Assembly: GCF_020696975.1 (NCBI RefSeq)
Contig: NZ_JAJGBK010000021.1
Span: 16,187-80,186, forward strand
DNA length: 64,000 bases
Origin: Methanoculleus sp.
GTDB taxonomy: Archaea; Halobacteriota; Methanomicrobia; Methanomicrobiales; Methanoculleaceae
Reading direction: 5' to 3'
The notes beneath the pieces were generated by a model. That model did not search any database. It was not told the origin of the DNA and saw nothing but the letters and a program-made list of their open reading frames with translations. Below, piece after piece: positions 8,941-17,972 of this stretch. Position 1 is the stretch's first letter, and every line of letters starts with the position of its first letter. The position numbers and the translations under genes were made by a program.

Positions 8941-8986
8941 ACCGCTATGTTAAAAACCGACAATAGAAGTACAGTTGAGTTGAACA

Positions 8987-10756
8987 ATGGCAGTACGATA
9001 CCTACTCGGGAACGAAGGCATTGCGCACGCATGCCTGGAGGCAAACATCGATTTTGCCAGCGGCTACCCGGGGACGCCGTCTTCTGAAGTGATCGACGTC
9101 CTCCGGGTGCAGAAGGAGCGCCCCTTCACCGTGGAGTGGTCCACGAACGAGAAGGTTGCCTTCGAGAACGCGCTCGCCGCCGCCTGGTGCGGTCTGCGGG
9201 CACTCTGCACGATGAAGCACGTCGGGCTGAACGTGGCGGCCGATCCCCTGATGACGAGCGCATACACCGGGGTGACCGGCGGGTTCGTCATCCTCTCTGC
9301 AGACGACCCCTTTGCGCACAGTTCTCAGAACGAGCAGGATACCCGGCGCTACGCGCATTTCGCCCGGCTCCCCTGCCTCGACCCGTCATCGGTCCAGGAG
9401 GCGCACGATATGCTGCGGGACGCCTTCGCTCTCTCCGAGGAGTTCAGCCTCCCGGTCATCTTCCGCCCCACCACCCGGATCTGCCACTCGAAGGGCGACG
9501 TCGACCTCGGAGAGATCGGGACCGAGCACCGGACTGCCGCATTCCAGCGCAACCCGAAACAGTACGTGGTCATCCCCGCGCACACCCGGGTTCTGCATAA
9601 AGTCCTGAACGAGAAGCAGCCGGCGCTCAAGAAGCGCCTGGTTGAACTCGGCTACAACCGCCACACCGTCCGCGGCCCGACCGCCGTCATCGCAAGCGGT
9701 GTCGCGGCCGCTTACGTCCAGGAGGTGCTCCCCGACGACGTCTCGCTCGCGATCATCGGCGCTTACCCCATCGACGAGGAGTGGCTCAAGGACTTTGTCG
9801 ACCGGCACGAAAGAGTCCTCGTCGTCGAGGAACTCGCCCCGGTCGTCGAGGAGGCGGTGCGCCAGGTGGCGACGAAGACGGAGGTCTTGGGTAAGACAGA
9901 CGGCACGGTGCCGTACGAAGGGGAGTTCACCCCGGCGACCGTCGCCGCCGCCCTCGAGAGCGCGGGCATCACCCCCACGACAGCCTTCCCGGCGGCCGCC
10001 CCGGTCCAGGGAGTCCCGCCCCGCCCGCCGATCCTCTGCGCCGGGTGCATGCACCGGCCGACGTTCTATGCCATCCGGAAGGTCTTTCGCGACGGCATCT
10101 TCCCAAGCGACATCGGGTGCTACACCCTCGGCCTCCAGCTCGGTGCGGTCGACACCACCATCTGCATGGGCGCCTCGATCACCGTCGGGAGCGGGATCGC
10201 CCGGTCGGGGGAGGAGCGTCCCGTGGTCTCGACCATCGGCGACTCGACGTTCCTGCACACGGGGATTCCAGGACTCCTGAACGCTGTCTACAACGGCGCC
10301 GATATGGTCGTTGTCATCCTTGATAACCGGATCACCGCCATGACCGGCCACCAGCCAAACCCCAACACCGGGTTGACCGCCACAGGCAAGGAGAGCACCC
10401 CGATATCGCTTGAGGCGATCTGCCGGTCGTGCGGGGTCTCCTGGGTCGAGACGGTCGACCCCTACGACCTCCCCGTGCTTCTTGACACCTTCAAAAGAGC
10501 AAAAGAACGTAACGGCGTCCGGGTGATCATCGCAAAGCAGCCCTGCGTCATCACCGCACGAAAGAGCGGGATCCGGCGCAAAGCCTACGCGGTCGATCTC
10601 GACCGGTGTACGGGCTGCGGCGTCTGCCGGTCGTTCGGCTGCCCGGCGATCGCGTTCATCGATAAGAACGCGACGATCACCGAACTCTGCGCCGGGTGTG
10701 GCGTCTGCGCGGATATATGCCCGTCGGGGGCTATCGGCATGGAGGGACGGCGATGA
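8987..10756 (+). CDS. iorA: Indolepyruvate:ferredoxin oxidoreductase, alpha subunit
   Basis: With IorB this enzyme oxidatively decarboxylates aryl-pyruvates (from Trp, Phe and Tyr) to acyl-CoA, reducing ferredoxin; in methanogens it also works in the reverse, anabolic direction. The 589-residue protein has an N-terminal pyruvate-oxidoreductase-type domain (SGYPGTPSSE) and a thiamine-pyrophosphate-binding C-terminal half (IGDSTFLHTGIPGL, then the cofactor aspartate/asparagine region ILDNRITAMTGHQ). At the extreme C-terminus are two 4Fe-4S ferredoxin motifs (CTGCGVC and CAGCGVC, each with a later CP). The length is usual. The stop overlaps the iorB start. Confidence 0.96.
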   Translation: MAVRYLLGNEGIAHACLEANIDFASGYPGTPSSEVIDVLRVQKERPFTVEWSTNEKVAFENALAAAWCGLRALCTMKHVGLNVAADPLMTSAYTGVTGGFVILSADDPFAHSSQNEQDTRRYAHFARLPCLDPSSVQEAHDMLRDAFALSEEFSLPVIFRPTTRICHSKGDVDLGEIGTEHRTAAFQRNPKQYVVIPAHTRVLHKVLNEKQPALKKRLVELGYNRHTVRGPTAVIASGVAAAYVQEVLPDDVSLAIIGAYPIDEEWLKDFVDRHERVLVVEELAPVVEEAVRQVATKTEVLGKTDGTVPYEGEFTPATVAAALESAGITPTTAFPAAAPVQGVPPRPPILCAGCMHRPTFYAIRKVFRDGIFPSDIGCYTLGLQLGAVDTTICMGASITVGSGIARSGEERPVVSTIGDSTFLHTGIPGLLNAVYNGADMVVVILDNRITAMTGHQPNPNTGLTATGKESTPISLEAICRSCGVSWVETVDPYDLPVLLDTFKRAKERNGVRVIIAKQPCVITARKSGIRRKAYAVDLDRCTGCGVCRSFGCPAIAFIDKNATITELCAGCGVCADICPSGAIGMEGRR

Positions 10757-11349
10757 AGCCACCGTTCGATATCCTGATCGTCGGTATCGGCGGCCAGGGA
10801 ACTGTCCTCGCCTCGAACGTCCTCGGCGAGGCGTGCATCATCGAGAACCGGACCGTCCGAAGCGCCGAGACCCACGGGATGGCGCAGCGCGGTGGGTCGG
10901 TGGAGAGCCATATCCGCATCGACGGGAGGTTCGGGTCCCTGATTGCACCGGGCACGGCCGACCTTCTCGTCGCCTTCGACCTCCTCGAGGCCCTCCGCTA
11001 CCGCCATTATCTCCCGGCCGGGGGAAGGCTCGTGGTGAACCGGCACCTGGTCGTCCCGACGTCGGTCTACCAGCAGGCCCTGGACGTGCCCGACGAGGAG
11101 AGCATCCTTGCGGCGCTTGCCGACCTCGACGTCACCTGCATCGACGCCGCGGCCCTCGCAGAGGAAGCGGGGAGCATCCTCTCGCAGAATATCGTTATGC
11201 TCGGGGCAGCGTCGGGCGCGATCCCGCTCCGGCCGGAGACCCTCGAAGAGGCGGTGCGGCGGTGCGTGCCACCTAAAACCGTCGAGGTTAATGCCCGGGC
11301 ATTCCGGCTCGGCCGGGATGCGGTGAAGCGGGGTTCCGGCACGTCCTGA
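10753..11349 (+). CDS. iorB: Indolepyruvate:ferredoxin oxidoreductase, beta subunit
   Basis: A 198-residue gamma-type domain of 2-oxoacid:ferredoxin oxidoreductases, with the characteristic N-terminus DILIVGIGGQGTVLASNVLGE and a later THGMAQRGGSV. It forms the heterodimer with IorA. The ATG at 10753 overlaps the iorA stop (ATGA), so the subunits are co-translated. Earlier in-frame starts inside iorA (10696) would extend the protein into the iorA ferredoxin domain and are not credible. Confidence 0.95.
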   Translation: MKPPFDILIVGIGGQGTVLASNVLGEACIIENRTVRSAETHGMAQRGGSVESHIRIDGRFGSLIAPGTADLLVAFDLLEALRYRHYLPAGGRLVVNRHLVVPTSVYQQALDVPDEESILAALADLDVTCIDAAALAEEAGSILSQNIVMLGAASGAIPLRPETLEEAVRRCVPPKTVEVNARAFRLGRDAVKRGSGTS

Positions 11350-11437
11350 GCGGGAAGGCGCAAGCCCCCGCTGCCACCGTTTTTCTGCACACCAAGCGCC
11401 GTAACCTGTATTACCCACCCCGCCAAGCTGGTATGCC

Positions 11438-12949
11438 ATGAGCGAGCGGGATACTGTTGCAGCACTGAAGCGCCTTGCAGAGACAAAACCCGAGTTCCGG
11501 CTCTCTGAACTGCAAAGAGACCTGAAACCCGGGCAGCCGCTCGAACGTCTCGCCGGGGAGGTCCGCCCGCACCTCGACGGCCTCGGCCTCACCCTCACGT
11601 CAGCAGACGACGACTACGTCGTCCGCCGCGGCCCGGGAGGGCCGTTCAGGGTCGATGATGCCGGACGAGAGCGCCAGCTCGCGTTCTTCCGCGACCCCGG
11701 GGTCCCGGACTACATCCAGACCCTGGTCGGGTCCTACATCGAGAAGAAGACGGGAAAACCCTGGGACGACCCGGTCGTGCTCGACAGGATGGCGAACGCC
11801 ATCCTCGCCCAGAAGAGCCAGTACTGGAAAGAGCGCCAGGTGAGTTACCGGAAGGCCTACCAGGTCCTCGGCTACCTGGCCTACCACGCGCCGGTCTACC
11901 TGGTGCAGTTTGAGCACATCCTCTGGCAGGTCATCAGCCAGGGGCTCGCAAAGCCCCACATGCGCATCCTCGATCTCGGCACCGGGCCGGGAGTCGTGCC
12001 GCTCGCCGTCATCGACCTCCTCGGACGGGTCGGGAGCGGCTCCGCGGAGGTCTACGCCGTCGAACGATCGGAAGAGCACCTGGAGGCCTACAACGCCCTC
12101 GTCCCGGCCGCAGCCGCAGCGCAGGGGAGCATGGTGCGGGTGGAAAAACCCATCAGGGGAGATATCGAGGCGCTCGCCGCCGCAGACCTGCCCGACCGGA
12201 TAGATCTGGCGGTCTTCTCGAACGTCTTGAACGAACTCCGCCGCATGGATATCGACCGGCGTGCCGACCTCGTCGCCACCCTCGCCGACCGGCTCTCGCC
12301 CGACGGGACTATCGTCATCGTGGAGCCCGCCGATCTCGCCAACGCGACCGCTATGCGCCAGACCGTCCGCGCGATCGCAGACCGTGGGCTTGCCATCCAC
12401 AGTCCCTGCTCGTTCATCTGGGGCACTACCTGCAACCCCGCACGGTGCTGGACCTTCGAGCAGAAGGGCGATATCCGGCCCACCCGGCTGATGGAGCGGC
12501 TTGCCAGGGAGAAAGACGGCTACCGGTTCGTCAACGTCGACATCAAGTACTCCTCGGCGCTCCTCCGGAAGGACAAAAAGACACAGCACGCTTACCGGGT
12601 CCCGCCGGGAGCGAAGTTCGCCCGGCTCTCTCACCTCCGCCGGCACCGCGACAAAAAGATCAACATCGTCGGTGCGGTGATGTCCGGGAACCTCGGCGAT
12701 GCCCGGACAAAGGTCTATAAGGTCTGCGACGGGACTCCCGCGGACCCGGCCTACGCCATCGTCCCGGCAACGCTGCGCGGCACAAACCGGGATGCGCTCG
12801 AGGGACTTCCTTACGGGGCAATCGTCCAGTTTTACGGGGTCCTCGTCCGGTTCAACCGGGACCACGGCGCGTACAACCTGGTTATCCTGCCGGGAACCCG
12901 GATTGAGACGGTCGGGTGCCCGGTGGCGGAGGGGACGGAGATAACGTAG
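11438..12949 (+). CDS. Rsm22-family methyltransferase-like protein
   Basis: A 503-residue protein. Residues about 165-300 are a SAM-dependent methyltransferase fold: motif I is ILDLGTGPGVVPLA and the acidic post-I loop is YAVERSEEHL. Downstream lies a cysteine cluster (PCSFIWGTTCNPARCW) resembling the metal or Fe-S-binding cysteines of the Rsm22/METTL17 family, which is associated with small-ribosomal-subunit assembly. The N-terminal 130 residues are less conserved and the C-terminal 120 residues form an OB-like basic domain (GAVMSGNLGDARTKVYKVCDG). The RNA target is not known. A hairpin repeat lies about 43 nt after the stop. Confidence 0.8.
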   Translation: MSERDTVAALKRLAETKPEFRLSELQRDLKPGQPLERLAGEVRPHLDGLGLTLTSADDDYVVRRGPGGPFRVDDAGRERQLAFFRDPGVPDYIQTLVGSYIEKKTGKPWDDPVVLDRMANAILAQKSQYWKERQVSYRKAYQVLGYLAYHAPVYLVQFEHILWQVISQGLAKPHMRILDLGTGPGVVPLAVIDLLGRVGSGSAEVYAVERSEEHLEAYNALVPAAAAAQGSMVRVEKPIRGDIEALAAADLPDRIDLAVFSNVLNELRRMDIDRRADLVATLADRLSPDGTIVIVEPADLANATAMRQTVRAIADRGLAIHSPCSFIWGTTCNPARCWTFEQKGDIRPTRLMERLAREKDGYRFVNVDIKYSSALLRKDKKTQHAYRVPPGAKFARLSHLRRHRDKKINIVGAVMSGNLGDARTKVYKVCDGTPADPAYAIVPATLRGTNRDALEGLPYGAIVQFYGVLVRFNRDHGAYNLVILPGTRIETVGCPVAEGTEIT

Positions 12950-12991
12950 ATTTACTGAAGAGACTTCTGCCGGAGTGATGGGCCGTAGGGC

Positions 12992-13016
12992 CGGAGCATG
13001 AGCACCGGAGGTGCGA
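12992..13016 (+). repeat. Short hairpin repeat, copy 1 (3' of Rsm22-like gene)
   Basis: A 25-nt element that matches 44831-44855 at 21 of 25 positions. It contains a 5-bp hairpin, GCACC-GGA-GGTGC. The other copy has GCGCC-GCA-GGCGC, so the stem differs by a compensatory A-T to G-C change. Both copies lie about 42 nt downstream of the stop codon of a plus-strand gene. Confidence 0.55.
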
Positions 13017-13200
13017 GTCTCCCCCGGTCCGCCGTATGGGGCTTTGCCCGTCATTTCAATTCTATTATTCACACAATTGGGATGCTCCTAACCGGGAGAA
13101 GGAGAATGCGTCTTCTTTCCACAGGCCGGGAACTCTCTCGCTACGGCCACACATCCCCTACCGGGACGCAGCACACCCCGAAAACCCGCCGAAAAAGAGA

Positions 13201-14181
13201 TTACGCCCTCCCACCCGCACGGAACGGGCAGACGCTCCTGAGCGCATAGAGGATCCCGCCGTAGCCGAGGCTGACTGCGATGACCTGGACGATCGCTCCG
13301 AGGAACGGGATGAAGATGAGGATCTGCAGGATCACGAACCCCAGGACGAATATCCACGCACGCCCCGGCCTCCATCGGGTCCGGGAGAGTATGACGTCCC
13401 CGAGGGCGTAGGCGACAAAAAGAGACGAGAGCATCAGGGCGACGATGAAGAGCAGCCCCCCGACGAGCGCAAGAGGGAGACCGATGATGGTGATGGCGAC
13501 GATGAAGAGGACGATCGCCGATACGATGATCGCGACGAACCCGATGATCGTCAGGATGACCGGACTCCTCTCAACCTGCCGGACCACCGCCAAAAAGAGG
13601 TCGGGAAACCCCCGGATCAGAAGAAGGCCAAGGATCAGGAAGCCTATCGCAATAAGGATCGAGAATATCCCGGGCACCGCCGGCCCCGGATCCTGCTGCT
13701 CCTCGAACGTGACGTTCCCGGCGGTGCCGGTGTTGCTGAAGGTCCCGGCCGAGACCGTCAGGTTGCCAAGGACCGATCCGGCGTTGGTGACATCCCCGGC
13801 ACTGATGAATGCATCACGCTCGATGACGGCGTCTTCGCCGATCCGGACCGTGCCTCCGGTGACGAGAGCGTTCGTCGCATTCCCGTTCAGCTCGATCTCC
13901 CCCCCGGCGGCGAGCACCTTCCCGCCGACATCGCCGTTGACGATCAGGGTGCCCCCCGCCGCAATGACGTCGCCCCGGACCGGCGCATCCACCGTCACGA
14001 TGCCCCCGGCGACCGTCAGGCTGTCGACAGGGGCGTTGACAGTCACGGACCCACCCGAGGCGACCACGTCGTCGGGGATAGGGGTCTCGATCACCTGCTG
14101 ATCGCCGCCAAGGAAGGTGAGCGCCTGGGCACCGGCGGGGATGAGCAGCAGACCGAGGATGATCAGTATCAGATGCTTCAT
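13201..14181 (-). CDS. Membrane protein with bactofilin-like repeats
   Basis: A 326-residue protein. After a signal peptide (residues 1-20), residues about 30-140 are short glycine/valine-rich repeats of the type seen in bactofilin/polymer-forming beta-helices (VVASGGSVTVNAPVDSLTVAGG and similar turns of about 18 residues). After a linker come five or six membrane segments in two clusters, ending in a basic tail. It could be a surface or membrane scaffold. The frame has an upstream in-frame ATG at 14208, but 14181 gives the clean signal peptide. The gene is monocistronic; the next minus-strand gene begins its stop 107 nt away. Confidence 0.8.
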   Translation of the reverse strand: MKHLILIILGLLLIPAGAQALTFLGGDQQVIETPIPDDVVASGGSVTVNAPVDSLTVAGGIVTVDAPVRGDVIAAGGTLIVNGDVGGKVLAAGGEIELNGNATNALVTGGTVRIGEDAVIERDAFISAGDVTNAGSVLGNLTVSAGTFSNTGTAGNVTFEEQQDPGPAVPGIFSILIAIGFLILGLLLIRGFPDLFLAVVRQVERSPVILTIIGFVAIIVSAIVLFIVAITIIGLPLALVGGLLFIVALMLSSLFVAYALGDVILSRTRWRPGRAWIFVLGFVILQILIFIPFLGAIVQVIAVSLGYGGILYALRSVCPFRAGGRA

Positions 14182-14288
14182 GCGGCGGGGATGGATCGCT
14201 CGCCACAAAAAGGTTCGTGCGGACCCGAAGCAGGTGAAGATCAGCCCGCAGCCGGGGACGAAAAAAAGACAGAGCGGCTCTGCTCCCG

Positions 14289-14921
14289 CTACACCAGGTT
14301 CGCAAGGCGGCTCTTGAGCTCGGCGATCGCCTCATCCTTCCCGGGAACATCCGTCTTCTGGATCGAATTGATGTTCTCCTCGACGGATGTGGCGATCCAC
14401 TCCTTCGGAACGCCGGATGCCCCGAAGAGCTCCTGCCACTCATCGGTTCCGAACGGGATGACCTGGACCAGTTTCCCGAGAATGTTCCAGTCGACGACCT
14501 TGTAATCCTCCCCAGTGCTGGTATCCGCGACCTGGAACGACCGGTCCTCGTTGCACTTCATGATCCGGCCGTGGATGACGTAGACACTCACCTCGTTCTT
14601 ATCGGTGAAGGAGATCTGGACGACATCCCCCGGCTGCGGGCTCTCGGGAACCATGTAGAGGACGATATCACCCGGATACATCAGGTCCGGCTCATACCGG
14701 TCTGCGATACCGATGTAGCCGGTATCGGAGACGTAGAGCCGGAGGTACTCCTGATAGAACTTTCGAACAATCCAGTAAACCGCTCCGGGATGCGTCTCCG
14801 CCAGTTTCAGGAGAAGATTGTGGATGGCGCTCGGGATGCTCTCCGGCCGATTCAGCACCTCACGGGCCAGCCTGTCGTATGCTTCCACAACCCCGGTATC
14901 TATCTGTGTTGCCTCTGCCAT
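14289..14921 (-). CDS. Hypothetical protein with an S24/S26-peptidase-like core
   Basis: A 210-residue soluble protein. The central region has the pattern PGDIVLYMVPESPQPGDVVQI followed by a beta strand and GRIMKCNEDRSF. This resembles the small beta-fold of LexA/signal-peptidase (S24/S26) proteins, but no convincing Ser-Lys catalytic pair is visible, so it is probably not a peptidase. The N-terminal 80 residues are helical and the C-terminal 40 are charged. The frame extends upstream to 15014; the ATG at 14921 (MAEATQ) gives a plausible start. Function unknown. Confidence 0.65.
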   Translation of the reverse strand: MAEATQIDTGVVEAYDRLAREVLNRPESIPSAIHNLLLKLAETHPGAVYWIVRKFYQEYLRLYVSDTGYIGIADRYEPDLMYPGDIVLYMVPESPQPGDVVQISFTDKNEVSVYVIHGRIMKCNEDRSFQVADTSTGEDYKVVDWNILGKLVQVIPFGTDEWQELFGASGVPKEWIATSVEENINSIQKTDVPGKDEAIAELKSRLANLV

Positions 14922-15099
14922 AACAAACCCCGCCGAATAATACGGGTCGTACCATAAAAGTGTTCCTCCAGGATTTTTCTCATGCACCGCTGGGACCGGC
15001 CGCCATACCAGCACCGAAGTGAGGGGACTGCCGGAGGGAAGAAAGAACTACAATACTTATATTCGACCGTGACCATACAGTAGAGCAGAGGATATTGAT

Positions 15100-15513
15100 A
15101 TGGGTGGCATAAAGGATTCTACGTATCTTGATGTCCAGAAGACCCTTGCCCGGCGGTTCTCTGCCCGGGACGGGTGGCAGTTTGCATGGTCTCCAGCCGG
15201 CAGTGTGCAGCCGGAATGTGTGCTCTCCCGCCGGGTCGCCGGCAGGACGGAGCGGGTGGCCGTGAGCGTGAAGATGGCGCCCGAGGTCCCGGTGAGCAGC
15301 ATTGAGGCGCTCCAGGCTGCCGCAAGCGCCGGAAGCGTCGACAAGGCGGTCCTCGTCGTACCCTGCGGGGCAGACGTCTCAGGGGTCCCGGCAGGGATCG
15401 ACGTTCTCGAGCTGGGCACCTGGCAGGTCGTCGACGGCCGCATTGCCTGGTCAAAGAATATCGAGAGGAGCGCGTTCATCCAGGAAGAACGCGCAAAGAG
15501 GGGTCTCGCGTAA
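15100..15513 (+). CDS. Hypothetical protein, 137 aa
   Basis: The ATG follows a weak ribosome-binding sequence (agagga) at about 9 nt. The protein has an alpha/beta pattern: a helical basic start (DVQKTLARRFSA), a strand pair, then AVLVVPCGADVSG and a Leu/Val-rich strand, which is reminiscent of a small restriction-endonuclease-like or Mrr-type fold, though no catalytic motif is sure. It ends 20 nt before the convergent polB stop. Codon usage is normal for the window. Function unknown. Confidence 0.7.
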   Translation: MGGIKDSTYLDVQKTLARRFSARDGWQFAWSPAGSVQPECVLSRRVAGRTERVAVSVKMAPEVPVSSIEALQAAASAGSVDKAVLVVPCGADVSGVPAGIDVLELGTWQVVDGRIAWSKNIERSAFIQEERAKRGLA

Positions 15514-15533
15514 AGCGCCCCCCAACACTTTTC

Positions 15534-17972
15534 TTACATCCCGAAATCAAAGAGTGTCGTCCGTGACGGATCGACGTCGTGCCAGTCCCACCCGAGCGGC
15601 TCGATGATCCTCGATATGGGTCCTTTGAGCGTCTTCTCAAGCATCGTCTCCCAGTCGACGACAAACTCCGGCGGCACCTGGTCGGCGTACTCGAAACAGA
15701 CCACGTCCGTTCGCGGGTACTTCGCCGTGACGGTCTTGATGTAGACGCGTTTGGGCTTGCTGCCCCGCTTGAAGTCGGTCCCGAGATACTCGTTCGAGTA
15801 CTTGGCGCCGCGGATATGGGCATCGTCGTTCTCGTAACTCTCCAGGTTCTTCCCGATCCCGCCCGGGATACCGGCCTCGTCGAGCGAGTACTCACCGCGG
15901 CGATACTTCCGTATGACGTCGCGCAGGTACGCCTGCACGTCCTCGAACGCATCCCCGCGGAGGATCATCTCGATGACGGTCCGCTGCACTTCCCGCGTTA
16001 TCTGCGGCGAGTCGCTCCGCCGGATTTCGAAGCCGACGACATCCACCTCGTCGACGTCCTTGCCCTCTTTCCAGACCAGGTGCCCGGCATAGCGCTTCTT
16101 CTTACCGGCCTGGAAGAAGCGGCGGTAGACCTTCTCGAACTTGATCGAGAAGTAGTGCGTATCGGCGCCGAGCTCGGTCTTTGCGAAGTCGCCGTAACTG
16201 GCGTTCAGTCGCGCCTCGATCGCCCTCGCCCGTGCGATGGTCTCTTCAAGGGTCCCCGGCGGGACCTGGATCATACACGAGTCGGTGTCACCATAGAGGA
16301 CCGTGTACCCAAGACCGGTGATGATCTCGCGGGTGTGCTTGATGATCGCCCGGCCGACCGAGGTGACGGCCGACCCGATCTCACGGTCGTAGAGCCTGAA
16401 CCGGGTGTAGCCGGAGACCCCGTAGTAGGAGTTCATGATCACTTTGAGGACGTTCTGCTGGAGATCGTAGAGCACGTACTCAGGCGACCCGAAGGGGTAC
16501 TGGTTGCGCAGGCGCTTGCGCTCGTCCCGTTCGCTGAGGAGTTCGGAGAGGATGCTCCTCGTTAACCCGTCGGGCTCCCGGGAGAACCGGATGCCGTTCG
16601 GGGCCCGGAGTTCGCCGTCCGGATTCTTCGTCTCGGGCGACGCGTTGATCGTCATCATCGCCATCGGGTAGAGCGACTTTAAGTCGAGGACCACCACGTT
16701 CTCCCGAAGGCCGGTCGCCGGCTCAAAGACGGTCGCGCCCTCGAACTCGTCGCCCGCAGCAAGGCCCTTGGAGGGGAGGACGAACCTGCCTGAAGCCTTC
16801 CTGAGGACATAGATATCGATGACGTTTGACGAGTTCAGCGTCCGGTCGAGCGGGCACCCGACATACCGGGCGATCTCCCGGTAAAACTCGATGATGTTAT
16901 TCTTCTTATCGATCCCGACGCAGAGCTCGACGTCCCGGCAGTTGTACTCCACAAGCCGCGCCGGGTCGGACCGCCAGAGCGAGGTGACCGTCCCGCTGTA
17001 GCGGACCTTCGTCACCCCGAGTTCCTCCCCGGCGATCGCGTCGAGCCGGTAGGACTCCTTCTGGGCCTGGTGCATCTTCCGGTAGGCGGAAAGGAGATCG
17101 AAGATTGCTCGCCCGCGGACGGCGTTTCGCTCGGTCTGCCCGGGGAGACGCGCAAGATCCTCGCCCCGGAGACCGAGCGCCGCCATACGCTGCAGGATGT
17201 AGGGGATATCGAACTCAACGAAGTTCCAGCCCGAGAGGATATCCGGGTCATGCTCCCTGACGTAGGCAACAAGCCCCCGGAGCATCGCCTTCTCGTCCGG
17301 GTACCGGACGACACGGTGGTGCTCGTGGACGCGGAGAGCCGGGTCTTCGACGGGGGCGTCGCCCGGCACACCGCCGGGCTGCCAGAGGAGGGTCGTATAC
17401 TCCTCGTCAAAAGAGTCCCAGCAGGTGACGCAGATGATCGGGTCCCGCTCGGCCTCGGGGAAGCCATTCTCGTCCACGCACTCGATATCCATGATGCAGG
17501 TCCGCGCGGGAGCCGCAACGTCGGACGGCACGAGTTCATGGTAGTCGGCCGGGGAGGTCCCGGCAGGAAGTTCCACGCCGGCGGAGAGACCGCAGTCGAT
17601 CATGAACCGGGTGGCAAACGGGATGTCCGCCTCAAAGTGCTGGTAGCGGTCACGGGCTTCGCGGACGTCGCCAGGGCGCCGGGTGTAAAGCCGCCGCAGC
17701 GGCTCGCCGCGGATGGAGCGATACGCCGTCTCCGTCTCCACGTCGACGATTAGCGGGTGAAGGGGCGTGTCGTCCACCTGCCCGGCGGGCGCGTAGAAGT
17801 AGGGGCGAAAACCGGTCACATCGACCCTGACGGCCTTGCCGGAGGCGTCCCGGCCGAAGATGTGGATGACCGGGATATCAACGCCGACGCTGTACTCCAC
17901 CTGGTGGATGCCGATCCGGACCTTCCCGAAGTCGTCCAGGGTCGCCGGGGTGCTTATGTGGGACTCAGCCAT
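15534..17972 (-). CDS. polB: Family-B DNA polymerase
   Basis: Replicative or repair DNA polymerase, 812 aa from this start. The N-terminal 3'-5' exonuclease has Exo I DIEC (residue about 162), Exo II NFVEFD and Exo III YNCRD. The polymerase domain has motif A DLKSLYPMAM, motif B in the KVIMNSYYG region and motif C YGDTDS. No intein is present. The frame is open to 18179, but the ATG at 17972 (MAESHI) overlaps the mdh stop by 8 nt and gives the normal family length. Transcription is probably from the mdh promoter. Confidence 0.96.
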   Translation of the reverse strand: MAESHISTPATLDDFGKVRIGIHQVEYSVGVDIPVIHIFGRDASGKAVRVDVTGFRPYFYAPAGQVDDTPLHPLIVDVETETAYRSIRGEPLRRLYTRRPGDVREARDRYQHFEADIPFATRFMIDCGLSAGVELPAGTSPADYHELVPSDVAAPARTCIMDIECVDENGFPEAERDPIICVTCWDSFDEEYTTLLWQPGGVPGDAPVEDPALRVHEHHRVVRYPDEKAMLRGLVAYVREHDPDILSGWNFVEFDIPYILQRMAALGLRGEDLARLPGQTERNAVRGRAIFDLLSAYRKMHQAQKESYRLDAIAGEELGVTKVRYSGTVTSLWRSDPARLVEYNCRDVELCVGIDKKNNIIEFYREIARYVGCPLDRTLNSSNVIDIYVLRKASGRFVLPSKGLAAGDEFEGATVFEPATGLRENVVVLDLKSLYPMAMMTINASPETKNPDGELRAPNGIRFSREPDGLTRSILSELLSERDERKRLRNQYPFGSPEYVLYDLQQNVLKVIMNSYYGVSGYTRFRLYDREIGSAVTSVGRAIIKHTREIITGLGYTVLYGDTDSCMIQVPPGTLEETIARARAIEARLNASYGDFAKTELGADTHYFSIKFEKVYRRFFQAGKKKRYAGHLVWKEGKDVDEVDVVGFEIRRSDSPQITREVQRTVIEMILRGDAFEDVQAYLRDVIRKYRRGEYSLDEAGIPGGIGKNLESYENDDAHIRGAKYSNEYLGTDFKRGSKPKRVYIKTVTAKYPRTDVVCFEYADQVPPEFVVDWETMLEKTLKGPISRIIEPLGWDWHDVDPSRTTLFDFGM

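Noticed and set aside
15534..17972. Possible intein in the polymerase gene
   Set aside because: The length (812 aa) and the continuous spacing of exonuclease and polymerase motifs leave no room for an intein.
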